A stretch of DNA of 64,000 nt from contig JBBAKX010000004.1 of NCBI GenBank assembly GCA_040403315.1, positions 124,001 through 188,000 of the forward strand, in the 5' to 3' direction. The DNA comes from CAMCXT01 sp040403315 (GTDB taxonomy: Bacteria; Bacteroidota; Bacteroidia; M30B66). The notes under the pieces were generated by a model. That model was not told where the DNA came from. It saw only the letters and a program-made list of their open reading frames with translations, and did no database searches. The position numbers and the translations under genes are program-made. Positions 43,861 through 52,635 of the stretch are shown here, in pieces. The stretch's first letter is position 1, and each line of letters begins with the position of its first letter.

Positions 43861-44073
43861 ATGCAATCACCAGGAATTTTATTTGTCCAGCTAGGACTCC
43901 GTATCGTAGGAGCTATAGTTTGCTCTTCAAAAGCCCGTTCATTAAACCGAAATTCAGGTGCTTGGGGATTATTTGGATTTATGATGCCGATAATAGCAAT
44001 GATTTGGATTCAATTTATGAAGCCTATAGTAGATTGGAACAAAGGGTCGGATGAACATGATACATACAATTAA
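43861..44073 (+). CDS. small membrane protein
   Basis: This 70-residue protein has two hydrophobic segments (about 8-22 and 36-52), separated by CSSKARSLNRNSGAWGLFGF, and an acidic C-terminal tail (WNKGSDEHDTYN). It starts 2 nt after the J-domain gene. Function is unknown. Confidence 0.6.
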   Translation: MQSPGILFVQLGLRIVGAIVCSSKARSLNRNSGAWGLFGFMMPIIAMIWIQFMKPIVDWNKGSDEHDTYN

Positions 44074-44085
44074 ATCAATAACGAA

Positions 44086-44292
44086 ATGAGTGATTCAAGC
44101 GAAGCTGGTTGTCTAAGCATAGCAATCATAATCATTACTGTAGCCATTTCAATTGGTTCTGGAATGATTGCATGGAATTGGATTGAACCTGAAGGTTTTT
44201 GGGGCGCTATTGTCTTCATCATTGCATGGGGAGTATTGAGCAAAATAGGGCATCTCGTAGCCATGGGAATTGCAGCACTACTTTTTAGTTAA
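44086..44292 (+). CDS. small membrane protein
   Basis: This 68-residue protein has two strong hydrophobic segments (about 9-28 and 38-66) around a WNWIEPEGFWG turn. It lies 12 nt after the preceding small membrane gene and 28 nt before the TPR gene, so it is part of the same transcript. Function is unknown. Confidence 0.6.
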   Translation: MSDSSEAGCLSIAIIIITVAISIGSGMIAWNWIEPEGFWGAIVFIIAWGVLSKIGHLVAMGIAALLFS

Positions 44293-44320
44293 ATGAACCT
44301 TTCAATTTTTAATCATCGAA

Positions 44321-46381
44321 ATGGCAATGAATAGAATTATTTTCCTTTTGTTTTTCGCATTTTCAATTAGCATTTGCAGCAGCCAAAGCTATAATTACGA
44401 TCAGGGTGTTGAAGCATACAATGATGGAAATATCGAATCAGCAGTTGAATACTTCAACAGAGAAATAACCGATAATCCGAAGTCATATTATGCTTTATAT
44501 TATAGAGCAAACATTTTTAACTTTCAGGAAAACTATTCCAGCGCACTGAGGGATATTAGTAATGTAATTAAATATATCCCATCCAAAGAGAAGAAGTTAC
44601 TAGCTGTTTCTCATAGTATGCGGGGCGACATCTATTTCAAAATAGAGAATATAGATAAGGCTTTTGAAGAATACGCTACAGCGCTAAATGTAAATCCCAA
44701 TGATGCTGACTTATATATTACAAGAGCGCAAAAATACTTCGAACTAAAGAAATACAATTTAGCGGAGGTTGATTACAAAAAAGCGCTCAAAATGGATGAA
44801 ACCATGGAAATAGCATATGCTGGATTAGGAAGAAACTATATCGTACAGTATAAATATGCAGAAGCAGAGAGCGTATTGAATAAACTTGTGAAGCTTGCGC
44901 CAACCTATTCGATGGCATATAAATTCCGAGCTCGTTGCTATTATGAACAAAAGAAATACACTGAAGCAATAGAAGAAATTTTTACAGCATTTTCGTTAGA
45001 TGAAGAAGATAATTTTCTACGCGAAACACTGATTCTATACTCGGAAGAAAATGCTGTGCTTGCAATTTCTAAAGTAAATAGTAAAATTATTGAACAACCA
45101 GAGAAATCGACATGGTATTATCTACGTTCAAGAATTAATTACGATGCAAACGAATTCAAAAAGGCGATCGATGACATTAATAAACTACTTGAAATAGAAG
45201 ACGAAAATTATAGATCTAGCTTTTTAACATACAAAGGGAAATGCTTGTTAAACATAGGGTTGTACGAACAAGCTATTGAAATTTATTCAGAAGCAATACT
45301 ACTCGATTCAAGTGATGCAGAAAACCACAGCAAAAGAGGAGATGCAAAACGATTAAAAGGTGATTATGAAGGAGCTATAGCAGATTTTACAAATGCTATT
45401 CAACTTGATCCTACGTCCTCATTTTATTATTACAGAAGAGGGTGGGTATCTGAGGAATTCATGAATAATACAGAAGCTGGACTCAACGATTACAATCAAT
45501 CTATTCAGTTAGATAAAAATTATGCTTACACCTATTTACATCGAGGACGGTTATATGAAAAGAAATTAAACAATCGCGCTAAAGCCACGGAAGACTATTC
45601 TGCCATTTTAGGCATTGATACAACAGTAAGTAATGGTGGAAATTGCAAGCAATATGCACTATTTCATCTAGGCAGAAACAATGAAGCTATAGAATGGATG
45701 AGCAAGATATTAGATGAATACCCTACAGATGGTAATTATTATGATGCTGCCTGTTTGTATTCATTACTTAATAAATCCGATGAATCAATAGCTTTTCTTA
45801 AAGAAGCATTTGAAAAAGGATATGTAGATCTCATCCACTTAAGTAAGGACGACGATTTAGACAATACTAGAAAATCAAGTGCATTTAATTCGCTCATTGA
45901 GGAATGGACGAAGAAAATTGAAGAAAAAAATAAAACGGAAAAAATTGAACAAAGCGGAATAAAGAATGTGAAAGAAGAAACCGTTTCTGTTCCGATGAAA
46001 GCGAGAGGAGCAAATACCTACGAAGTTTCATGCAAAATAAACGGACTTGGTTTAAATCTAATTTTCGATACGGGAGCAAGTGACATCTCTATCTCGCAAA
46101 CAGAAGTGCAGTTTATGCTAAAAAATGGGTACTTAAATTACAACGACATTACAGGAACCCAAAAGTATATGGATGCCAATGGAGATATAGAAGTTGGAAC
46201 AACACTCGTTTTCAAAAATGTAGACTTTGGAGGACTTGTTCTTAAGAATGTCAAAGCATCTGTTGTAAACAATAAGAATGCGCCACTTCTATTTGGCCAA
46301 AGTGCACTCAGCAAATACGGTAAAATCACCATTGATAACGAGAAAAAGCTCATAACAATAACAAAGAAAACCACATTTTAG
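44321..46381 (+). CDS. secreted TPR protein with a C-terminal retropepsin-like aspartyl protease domain
   Basis: The 686-residue precursor starts with a signal peptide (MAMNRIIFLLFFAFSISICSS). More than ten TPR-like helical pairs (about 25-530) follow, with the canonical spacing seen in YNDGNIESAVEYFNREI, PNDADLYITRAQKYFELKKYNLAEVDYKKAL and HSKRGDAKRLKGDYEGAIADF. A basic linker (about 530-550) leads to a retropepsin fold with FDTGASDISIS (Asp583) and a second ILFGQSALSKYG-type strand. TPRs may present a substrate to a single-domain, dimeric aspartyl protease in the periplasm. Confidence 0.8.
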   Translation: MAMNRIIFLLFFAFSISICSSQSYNYDQGVEAYNDGNIESAVEYFNREITDNPKSYYALYYRANIFNFQENYSSALRDISNVIKYIPSKEKKLLAVSHSMRGDIYFKIENIDKAFEEYATALNVNPNDADLYITRAQKYFELKKYNLAEVDYKKALKMDETMEIAYAGLGRNYIVQYKYAEAESVLNKLVKLAPTYSMAYKFRARCYYEQKKYTEAIEEIFTAFSLDEEDNFLRETLILYSEENAVLAISKVNSKIIEQPEKSTWYYLRSRINYDANEFKKAIDDINKLLEIEDENYRSSFLTYKGKCLLNIGLYEQAIEIYSEAILLDSSDAENHSKRGDAKRLKGDYEGAIADFTNAIQLDPTSSFYYYRRGWVSEEFMNNTEAGLNDYNQSIQLDKNYAYTYLHRGRLYEKKLNNRAKATEDYSAILGIDTTVSNGGNCKQYALFHLGRNNEAIEWMSKILDEYPTDGNYYDAACLYSLLNKSDESIAFLKEAFEKGYVDLIHLSKDDDLDNTRKSSAFNSLIEEWTKKIEEKNKTEKIEQSGIKNVKEETVSVPMKARGANTYEVSCKINGLGLNLIFDTGASDISISQTEVQFMLKNGYLNYNDITGTQKYMDANGDIEVGTTLVFKNVDFGGLVLKNVKASVVNNKNAPLLFGQSALSKYGKITIDNEKKLITITKKTTF

Positions 46382-46486
46382 GCTTACGCATCATCATGCA
46401 AATAAAGTGTAGAGTCCAGAAACTACAGTAATAAACGGGGCGGTTCTGAAAAGCCAAACGAGTAAGAAACAAAAACACATTTTAAA

Positions 46487-46849
46487 ATGAAAAGAAATTT
46501 CTTAGTACTTATAGGGCTTGCCTTAATTTTATCAAGTTGCGGAATACACAATGGACTAACTAAAAACATTAATAATCACACAACAGAAGTTGTTTTATCA
46601 AAGAATAATTTCAAGGTGCTAGAAAGTGTTCAAGGAGAATCACAAGCGACATACATATTGGGCATTGGCGGGCTTTCTAAAAATGCGCTGGTATCAGCAG
46701 CAAGGGCTAACATGCTTTCTAAAGCGAATATCGTAGGTGGATCTAAAGCAATCATTAACGAAACAGTAGAAATTAAACATTCAATATTCCCTTTCTACCG
46801 CAAATACAAAGTCACAGTTTCAGGTCATGTTGTAGAATTCACGCAATAG
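46487..46849 (+). CDS. DUF6567-like lipoprotein
   Basis: The 120-residue lipoprotein has a lipobox (LSSCGIH), then VVLSKNNFKVLESVQGESQATYILGIGGLSKNALVSAARANM-like sequence with the glycine-rich GIGG, and a beta-strand end (YRKYKVTVSGHVVEFTQ). This pattern fits DUF6567, a periplasmic family of unknown function in Bacteroidota. It lies 105 nt after the TPR/protease gene and 46 nt before the repeat protein. Confidence 0.75.
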   Translation: MKRNFLVLIGLALILSSCGIHNGLTKNINNHTTEVVLSKNNFKVLESVQGESQATYILGIGGLSKNALVSAARANMLSKANIVGGSKAIINETVEIKHSIFPFYRKYKVTVSGHVVEFTQ

Positions 46850-46895
46850 AATAGAGTCGTTTAATTTCTTTGTTAAAAATCATAAAATCAGTTTA

Positions 46896-47309
46896 ATGAA
46901 AAAGACATTCTTAATCCTATTTACAGCAGGTATTTCACTTACCTGCTATGGTCAAGTAACCTATTCAAAAGATATATTTGGCAATGTGGTAGCTTCTGAT
47001 CCTGTTGGAAACCAGGCCACCTATTCTAGTGATATATTTGGAAATATTCAGTACCAAAATAATTCTGGAACAAACGGGACATTCTCGAAAGATATTTTTG
47101 GAAACACGACCTATCAAGACAATCAGGGCACAAGTGGCACATATTCGAAAGATATTTTCGGGAATACAAACTACCAGGACAACAATGGAACCAGAGGCAC
47201 TTACACGAAAGATATTTTTGGCAATACAAATTATCAAGACATTAAAGGGAATAGTGGCACCTATTCAAAAGATATTTTTGGGAACACTGTTTTCACTCCA
47301 CGAAAATAG
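46896..47309 (+). CDS. secreted protein built from six 20-residue KDIFGN repeats
   Basis: After a signal peptide (MKKTFLILFTAGISLTCYGQ) the whole mature protein (residues 22-137) is six tandem units of TYSKDIFGNTxYQDNxGTxG; the last is shortened to 16 residues. Each unit is 20 residues, encoded by 60 bp (46959-47306). The SKDIFGN core is invariant with few exceptions (S-for-K in unit 2). Such regular Asp/Asn/Gly/Thr repeats suggest a beta-solenoid or metal-binding surface rod. I know no named family. A strong terminator follows. Confidence 0.75.
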   Translation: MKKTFLILFTAGISLTCYGQVTYSKDIFGNVVASDPVGNQATYSSDIFGNIQYQNNSGTNGTFSKDIFGNTTYQDNQGTSGTYSKDIFGNTNYQDNNGTRGTYTKDIFGNTNYQDIKGNSGTYSKDIFGNTVFTPRK

Positions 47310-47328
47310 CTCCAATTTATATTTGATT

Positions 47329-47376
47329 AAAACGGGTTTAGTTACGATTCAATGTAACTAAACCCGTTTTTTTTAT
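47329..47376 (+). terminator. strong rho-independent terminator
   Basis: A 17-bp perfect stem AAAACGGGTTTAGTTAC (47329-47345) with its complement at 47354-47370, and an 8-nt loop, is followed by TTTTATTT. It ends the 46896 gene and perhaps the whole island operon. Confidence 0.9.
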
Positions 47377-47698
47377 TTCAAATTGTTTTCTTCGATTTGT
47401 TAAAATTGATCAAATTGGGATTCTGTTTTCTTTACTTCAAAATCTTGAAAAGATGAGCTTCATACTACAATAAATCTATGACCATATCGATATGATCTTT
47501 CGAGCTCATTGAAAAACAAAAGATCTAACTCAATAATCCAGAATAAAAAATTCGTGCGTCTGTAACTTTTTATCGGCATATCACACCCACTAACCATACA
47601 TTCATTCCGTTTCAGCAAAATAAATTCGTCATTACCAAACTTTTCGATCATCTCCCAGAAATAATCCCGAGTTTTACTTCGCCATTTTAACTTTCAAT
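47377..47698. other. intergenic region with no supported gene
   Basis: This 322-base AT-rich gap separates the island from the TonB receptor. A 63-codon minus-strand frame (47651-47460) has no start context or recognisable motif, so I do not call it. No -7 box is convincing close to the 47699 ATG. Confidence 0.5.
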
Positions 47699-50023
47699 AT
47701 GCCAACAATAAAAAGGATACTTTTGCTAATCAGCTTTTTATCGCCTATCTGGTCGATTGCTCAGCAAAAATTCAGTATCAACGGAACGATTAAAGATGCA
47801 ACATCTGGAGAAGAGCTCATTGGAGCAGCAGTTCTTGTAAAAGAGATGCCCGGAACAGGCGTTGTTGCGAACGCATACGGTTTCTATTCAATAGAACTTC
47901 CAACGGGCGAATACACTATGAGATTTCAGTACACTGGATATGAACTGAAGGAGCAAAAAGTTAAACTAGATAAAAACTTCAAACTAAATATCGAGTTAAA
48001 GCCCCGGAATTCTGAGCTGAAGGAAGTAGAAATTACTGCAGAAAAACCAGATGCAAGTCTCTCAAGGGTAAGCATGGGTGTAGAAAAACTCACAGCCAAA
48101 GAGATTAAGATGATTCCAGTTTTGTTCGGGGAGACCGACTTGCTAAAAACATTGCAACTACTTCCAGGTGTTAAAAGTGCAGGCGAAGGAAATACAGGTT
48201 TTTTCGTACGAGGTGGTAGTGCAGATCAGAACCTTATTCTACTTGACGAGGCGCCAGTTTACAATGCCTCTCACCTACTCGGATTTTTCTCAGTGTTCAA
48301 TTCTGATGCAGTAAAGGAAGCCACATTATACAAAGGCACAATGCCCACAGAGTTCGGTGGCCGGATGTCGTCTGTGTTAGATGTTAAAATGAATGAGGGA
48401 AATCAGAAAAAACTCAATGTACTTGGCGGTGTAGGTTTAATTGCTTCAAGATTAACAGTAGAAGCACCAATTTTAAAAGACAAAAGCTCTTTTACTGTAT
48501 CCGCAAGACGCACATATGCTGATGTATTCTTGAAATTGTCGGCAGATACCAACCTCAGAAAATCTACACTTTATTTCTACGATTTAAATGCAAAATTTAA
48601 CTACAAAATCAGCGATAAAGACCGCATATTCGTAAGTGGATATTTTGGTCGCGATAATTTCGGATTTTCAGACCAATTTAGGTTCGACTGGGGAAATGCA
48701 ACTGGAACCGTAAGATGGAATCACCTTTTTTCTGAAAAATTATTTTCAAATACTTCATTAATTTTTAGTGATTATAATTACAAAATTAAATTATCCGCAT
48801 CCGATTTCGATATTTCTATTGGATCTACCATTAGAGACTGGAATGTAAAACAAGATTACCAGTATTTCATGAACAACAAGAGCACACTGAAATTTGGTTG
48901 GAATTCGATATACCACACCTTTATGCCTGGTGAAGTGGATGGGGCAGACTTTATTGAAAATCTTACCAACGAAAAAAGATATGCCTTAGAAAATTCCATT
49001 TACATTTCTCACCAATACCAATTCAATAAAAAATTATCAATCGATTACGGCCTCCGCGTTGGCTCATTTAGCTACATCGGCCCAGTTACCGTTTATGAAT
49101 TCGATAATGATGGCAATGTTTCCAGCGAAAGGAGTTCCCAAAAAGGAGAGTTCATTAAAACGTATATCAATCCTGAACCTCGCCTAAGCATTAATTACCG
49201 AATAGATAGTTTGCAATCCATCAAAGGTGGATACAGCAGAACCGTTCAGAATTTGCATTTGCTCAGCAATACCACTTCTGGAAATCCTACAGATATTTGG
49301 ATACCTAGTTCTAACAATGTAAAAGCAGAATTAGGAGATCAATATTCGGCAGGTTATTTCAGAAATTTGAAGGACAATAAATTCGAAGTTTCAGCAGAAA
49401 CATATTATAAGTGGATGAACAACCAAATCGACTACCGAAATGGTGCTGAATTGATCCTAAATCAAGAAGTAGAAGGTGAATTGGTTTACGGAACAGGAAG
49501 AGCGTATGGCTTGGAATTGTTGCTTCGTAAAAAAACTGGAAAACTTACCGGTTGGGTTGGTTACACCTTATCTCGCACGGAACGAAAATTCGAAGAAATT
49601 AACGACGAGAATTATTTTGCTGCCAAGCAAGACAGAACCCACGATTTAACCATCGTAGCCATGTATGAATTAAATAAAAAATGGGCTTTATCGGCAAATT
49701 TCGTGTATTACACTGGCAATGCTGTTACTTTCCCAAGTGGTAAATATGAAATAGATGGGCAAGTGGTAAACTATTATTCCGAAAGAAATGGTTACAGAAT
49801 GCCTGCCTATCATCGATTAGACTTCGGTGCAACATACTACCGCAAAAGAACCGATACTTATGAGTCAAGCTGGTCGTTCAGTTTATACAATGCATACGGA
49901 CGAGAAAACGCGTACACAATCAGCTTCCGCGAAAGCGATACCAATTCGGGCAAATCAGAAGCTTATCAATTATCTCTTTTTAGATGGATCCCATCTATCA
50001 CTTATAACTTCCATTTCAAATGA
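47699..50023 (+). CDS. TonB-dependent outer membrane receptor
   Basis: The 774-residue precursor has a signal peptide (MPTIKRILLLISFLSPIWSIAQ), an N-terminal carboxypeptidase-regulatory-like domain (about 25-110; SGEELIGAAVLV), and a plug (about 120-230) with the FFVRGGSADQNLILLDEAPVYN box. A beta-barrel then ends in aromatic F. It imports a ligand in a TonB-dependent way. The next gene, a DUF4249 lipoprotein, overlaps it by four bases (ATGA), the usual receptor/lipoprotein pairing in Bacteroidota. Ligand unknown. Confidence 0.92.
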   Translation: MPTIKRILLLISFLSPIWSIAQQKFSINGTIKDATSGEELIGAAVLVKEMPGTGVVANAYGFYSIELPTGEYTMRFQYTGYELKEQKVKLDKNFKLNIELKPRNSELKEVEITAEKPDASLSRVSMGVEKLTAKEIKMIPVLFGETDLLKTLQLLPGVKSAGEGNTGFFVRGGSADQNLILLDEAPVYNASHLLGFFSVFNSDAVKEATLYKGTMPTEFGGRMSSVLDVKMNEGNQKKLNVLGGVGLIASRLTVEAPILKDKSSFTVSARRTYADVFLKLSADTNLRKSTLYFYDLNAKFNYKISDKDRIFVSGYFGRDNFGFSDQFRFDWGNATGTVRWNHLFSEKLFSNTSLIFSDYNYKIKLSASDFDISIGSTIRDWNVKQDYQYFMNNKSTLKFGWNSIYHTFMPGEVDGADFIENLTNEKRYALENSIYISHQYQFNKKLSIDYGLRVGSFSYIGPVTVYEFDNDGNVSSERSSQKGEFIKTYINPEPRLSINYRIDSLQSIKGGYSRTVQNLHLLSNTTSGNPTDIWIPSSNNVKAELGDQYSAGYFRNLKDNKFEVSAETYYKWMNNQIDYRNGAELILNQEVEGELVYGTGRAYGLELLLRKKTGKLTGWVGYTLSRTERKFEEINDENYFAAKQDRTHDLTIVAMYELNKKWALSANFVYYTGNAVTFPSGKYEIDGQVVNYYSERNGYRMPAYHRLDFGATYYRKRTDTYESSWSFSLYNAYGRENAYTISFRESDTNSGKSEAYQLSLFRWIPSITYNFHFK

Positions 50024-50868
50024 GAAATTCAATATTTGCAATTGTTTCCATATTGGGCCTGATTTCATTTTCTAGTTGCGAAAAAGTAATCGACATCGAT
50101 CTTAAAGAAAGCGATAATAAACTCGTAATCGAAGGCAAATTAAACAATGACGGAGAATGTACAGTTAAGCTTACGCAAGTAAAAAACTACGATCAAGACA
50201 ATGAATTCCCTGGCGTTGACGATGCCATTGTAGTGATCTTCGACGATTTGGGCAACCTAGACACACTTGAACAAGGAATCGCAGGCATGTTTTACTCTGA
50301 AGAAATTATTGGCACTCCAGGAGTAACCTATTCGCTTAATGTATTTTGGAACAACAATAACTACACTTCGGTTTGTAAAATGCCAGAATTGGTTGCAATT
50401 GATTCACTATCGTTAAGAAAAGAAGTGTTTTTTTTTGACACAACTACCATTGCGATCGTTCATTTCAACGACCCAGGTTCAGAAAATAATTATTACAGAT
50501 ATCTTTACACTATAAATGCTACACTCAACAAAGACTATAATGTTGAAAGTGATAGATTCTATAATGGTTTAACCGTAGAAACAAGAATTCCAATATTTAA
50601 TGGAGGACCGAATAGTGGGCCCGGAGGAGGAGGTCCTGGAGGCCCCGGTAATATAGGACCTGGACCAATAAACCCAGATACTTTAAGATTAGAAATGTGG
50701 GGAATTGACCAATCAATGGAACTCTACTACCGAACATTATCAGCATCTATTGATGCCGGTTCCGGACAACAAGCTGCACCTGCAAATCCTGAAAGTAACA
50801 TCACTGGAGGTGCGTTGGGGTATTTTTCTGCATATTCAATCAGTAAAGCGTCTATCCTCATCGAATAA
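50020..50868 (+). CDS. DUF4249 lipoprotein
   Basis: The 282-residue lipoprotein has a signal peptide and Cys in SSCEKVIDIDL. LVIEGKLNNDGECTVKLTQ and DDAIVVIFDD are DUF4249-typical. Near residue 190-210 is a Gly/Pro-rich segment (GPNSGPGGGGPGGPGNIGPGP). It is cotranslated with the receptor, and the pair probably functions as a surface receptor/lipoprotein complex. The Gly/Pro insert is unusual for the family. Confidence 0.88.
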   Translation: MRNSIFAIVSILGLISFSSCEKVIDIDLKESDNKLVIEGKLNNDGECTVKLTQVKNYDQDNEFPGVDDAIVVIFDDLGNLDTLEQGIAGMFYSEEIIGTPGVTYSLNVFWNNNNYTSVCKMPELVAIDSLSLRKEVFFFDTTTIAIVHFNDPGSENNYYRYLYTINATLNKDYNVESDRFYNGLTVETRIPIFNGGPNSGPGGGGPGGPGNIGPGPINPDTLRLEMWGIDQSMELYYRTLSASIDAGSGQQAAPANPESNITGGALGYFSAYSISKASILIE

Positions 50869-50946
50869 CCATGAATCGAAAGGAATAGAAACAAGCTATG
50901 CTTTGGGATAATAATTGCGGATGATAAATTTATATTATTAAATAGA

Positions 50947-50983
50947 TTAACATGGATATTTAACCACTAAATATCCATGTTAA
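50947..50983. terminator. convergent bidirectional hairpin
   Basis: A 16-bp perfect stem (50947-50962 with 50968-50983) has a 5-nt loop. The stop codon of the minus-strand gene at 50967 begins in that loop. It lies between the convergent DUF4249 gene and the small operon. Confidence 0.75.
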
Positions 50984-51458
50984 TTTGGTTTCCCATCGAC
51001 TCCATTAATACTGGGCGAATTAAACTAAAAAGCAATACATGCATAAATTCAGTTTGTATAGGCATTGCTCCAAACTGTTGAATAGTTAATATCGACTTCA
51101 TGCCTGAAATGCTGATTCCATAAGACAATAATTCGTCACCATCAACAGATAAAACATACTCAACAAGTGGTCTATTTACTACTTTAATTTCAATTTTCTG
51201 TTTACCCGAAGTTCCTTGCCATACCGACTTCCACCATCGAGTTGCAGAAAGACTTAACAAAACAGTTTGCTTACTATCTTTCACTTGAATGGAACTCCGA
51301 AACATACCAGCAATGTTTAAGCTGAATATTTCATTGTTTTCAATATTAAACACTGATATTTTGTGCGCTAAATTTTCAAACTTTACCAGAAGGGAAACAC
51401 CTTTCTCAGGCGCAAATTCATAATAATTAAATTTTATTCGTTTCCAAGAATTTTTCAT
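50967..51458 (-). CDS. hypothetical protein
   Basis: The 163-residue protein opens MKNSWKRIKFNYYEFAPEKG and has several strands: LNIAGMFRSSIQV, KQTVLLSLSATRWWKS, QKIEIKVVNRPLVEYVLSVDGDELLSYGIS. It may be an all-beta domain, and has no motif I recognise. It starts 2 nt after the preceding gene of the SPFH operon. Its stop codon lies in the loop of a terminator. Confidence 0.6.
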   Translation of the reverse strand: MKNSWKRIKFNYYEFAPEKGVSLLVKFENLAHKISVFNIENNEIFSLNIAGMFRSSIQVKDSKQTVLLSLSATRWWKSVWQGTSGKQKIEIKVVNRPLVEYVLSVDGDELLSYGISISGMKSILTIQQFGAMPIQTEFMHVLLFSLIRPVLMESMGNQINMDI

Positions 51459-51460
51459 AA

Positions 51461-51970
51461 TTATTCTGATTTTAAAAAACTGTTTCCAAGTCGTTGAATA
51501 GATAATTGCAATAATTTTTGCAACGGTTGTTCGAAATCAGCACGATAATCTTCGTCAATTCTCTTCAAATTAGATTGAGCTTTATCTAAGCAGCGAAAAA
51601 TCACTTTGGCCAATGCTTGATATTTAAATTCAGCTCTCCAATGCTCATGAAATTGCTCAACTAAGTAAAGCAACAATTCCGTTTCGCCTTGCTTGTTAGA
51701 TGTGAATCGGTAATATTTAGATACAATTCTAAGCGATTTTCTGATCGACTTTGTTAGATAATAAGGATGTTGAAAAGGCAGAGTAAATATATCAACCAAT
51801 TCGGGTTTCAATTTTTGAGCATAAAACAAAGGGTCATCGGCATCAAAAATTAAATAGGCCAATAATTCTTTATTTTCCCGCTTTAATTTTGCAACCCTTA
51901 AACACAATTTTATTAAATCTGGTTTACTTAATTCGGAAAGTTCTTTTTTTAAATCACTCAACTTTTCCAT
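51461..51970 (-). CDS. hypothetical helical protein
   Basis: The best start is the ATG at 51970 (MEKLSDLKKELSELSK); a TTG option at 51979 exists. The 169-residue protein is strongly helical (KKELSELSKPDLIKLCLRVAKLKRENKELLAYLIF) with two long coil segments, and ends QRLGNSFLKSE. It overlaps the end of the Arc gene and is part of the SPFH operon. Function unknown. Confidence 0.65.
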   Translation of the reverse strand: MEKLSDLKKELSELSKPDLIKLCLRVAKLKRENKELLAYLIFDADDPLFYAQKLKPELVDIFTLPFQHPYYLTKSIRKSLRIVSKYYRFTSNKQGETELLLYLVEQFHEHWRAEFKYQALAKVIFRCLDKAQSNLKRIDEDYRADFEQPLQKLLQLSIQRLGNSFLKSE

Positions 51971-51971
51971 C

Positions 51972-52142
51972 TTACTCAAGATTTTGATTCTTCTTAGGCA
52001 AACGTGCCGTCTTTTTTAAGGCTTCACGTAAAATCCATTCCAATTGTCCGTTGGTACTTCGAAACTCATCAGAAGCCCATTTTTCAACAGCTTTAAGCAT
52101 ATCTTCATCGAGTCGTAAAACAAATGGTTTCTTCTTACTCAT
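51972..52142 (-). CDS. small Arc-like ribbon-helix-helix protein
   Basis: This 56-residue protein reads MSKKKPFVLRLDEDMLKAV, then EKWASDEFRSTNGQLEWILREALKK and a basic end (RLPKKNQNLE). The strand plus two helices (FVLRLDEDMLKAVEKWA...STNGQLEWILREAL) is a ribbon-helix-helix (Arc/MetJ) fold. It overlaps both neighbours (TAATG at 52144-52140 with the upstream gene; TAAGATG with the downstream). It may be an autoregulator of the SPFH operon. Confidence 0.75.
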   Translation of the reverse strand: MSKKKPFVLRLDEDMLKAVEKWASDEFRSTNGQLEWILREALKKTARLPKKNQNLE

Positions 52143-52624
52143 TACAAATTCATTTTTTCTCGAATTTCTAATAAGGCTAATTCTAATTTCTGAGGCTCTG
52201 CAGTTCCAATGAGCAATTTTTTACCCGATTTAAAGGTAATTTGTAAACCAATATCACCCGATACATTAAAAGCCTTATTGTTTTTTGTACCCTTAATGCC
52301 CCAGCCTCCAAATTCTCTCAATGGTTTGTATTTTCTCAGTTCTAAACTTTCAATATCTGCCCATAAATAAACTTTGGGCTTTAAATGAAATGGGACAAAT
52401 CGAACAATTATGCTCTCCTTTTCAATTCTCACATAAAGAAATGAAAGTATCAAAAGAAAAATGGAAAGGACAATGATCACTGAAATAACGATCAGCCCCA
52501 TCCAATCACCTTTCCCTTTATTTAGATTTATCAATCCTAAAATAATAGCAACCACCATTCCCGGAATACCCAGTAAAGCAATCGAATTGCTTCTTAACAT
52601 TTGCTTTTCCTCAAAAAACAGCAT
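52142..52624 (-). CDS. small membrane protein with a C-terminal PH-like domain
   Basis: The 160-residue protein has two hydrophobic segments (about 15-34 and 42-63) followed by a soluble domain with YLWADIESLELRKYKPLREFGGWGIKG and IGLQITFKSGKKLLIGTAEPQKLE, which recalls bacterial PH-like domains. It is located 12 nt after the SPFH gene stop and overlaps the Arc gene start by one base. Role unknown. Confidence 0.65.
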   Translation of the reverse strand: MLFFEEKQMLRSNSIALLGIPGMVVAIILGLINLNKGKGDWMGLIVISVIIVLSIFLLILSFLYVRIEKESIIVRFVPFHLKPKVYLWADIESLELRKYKPLREFGGWGIKGTKNNKAFNVSGDIGLQITFKSGKKLLIGTAEPQKLELALLEIREKMNL

Positions 52625-52635
52625 AGAATTCGAAT

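Noticed and set aside
47460..47651. 63-residue minus-strand ORF
   Set aside because: No start context, domain or conserved pattern; it looks like a chance frame.
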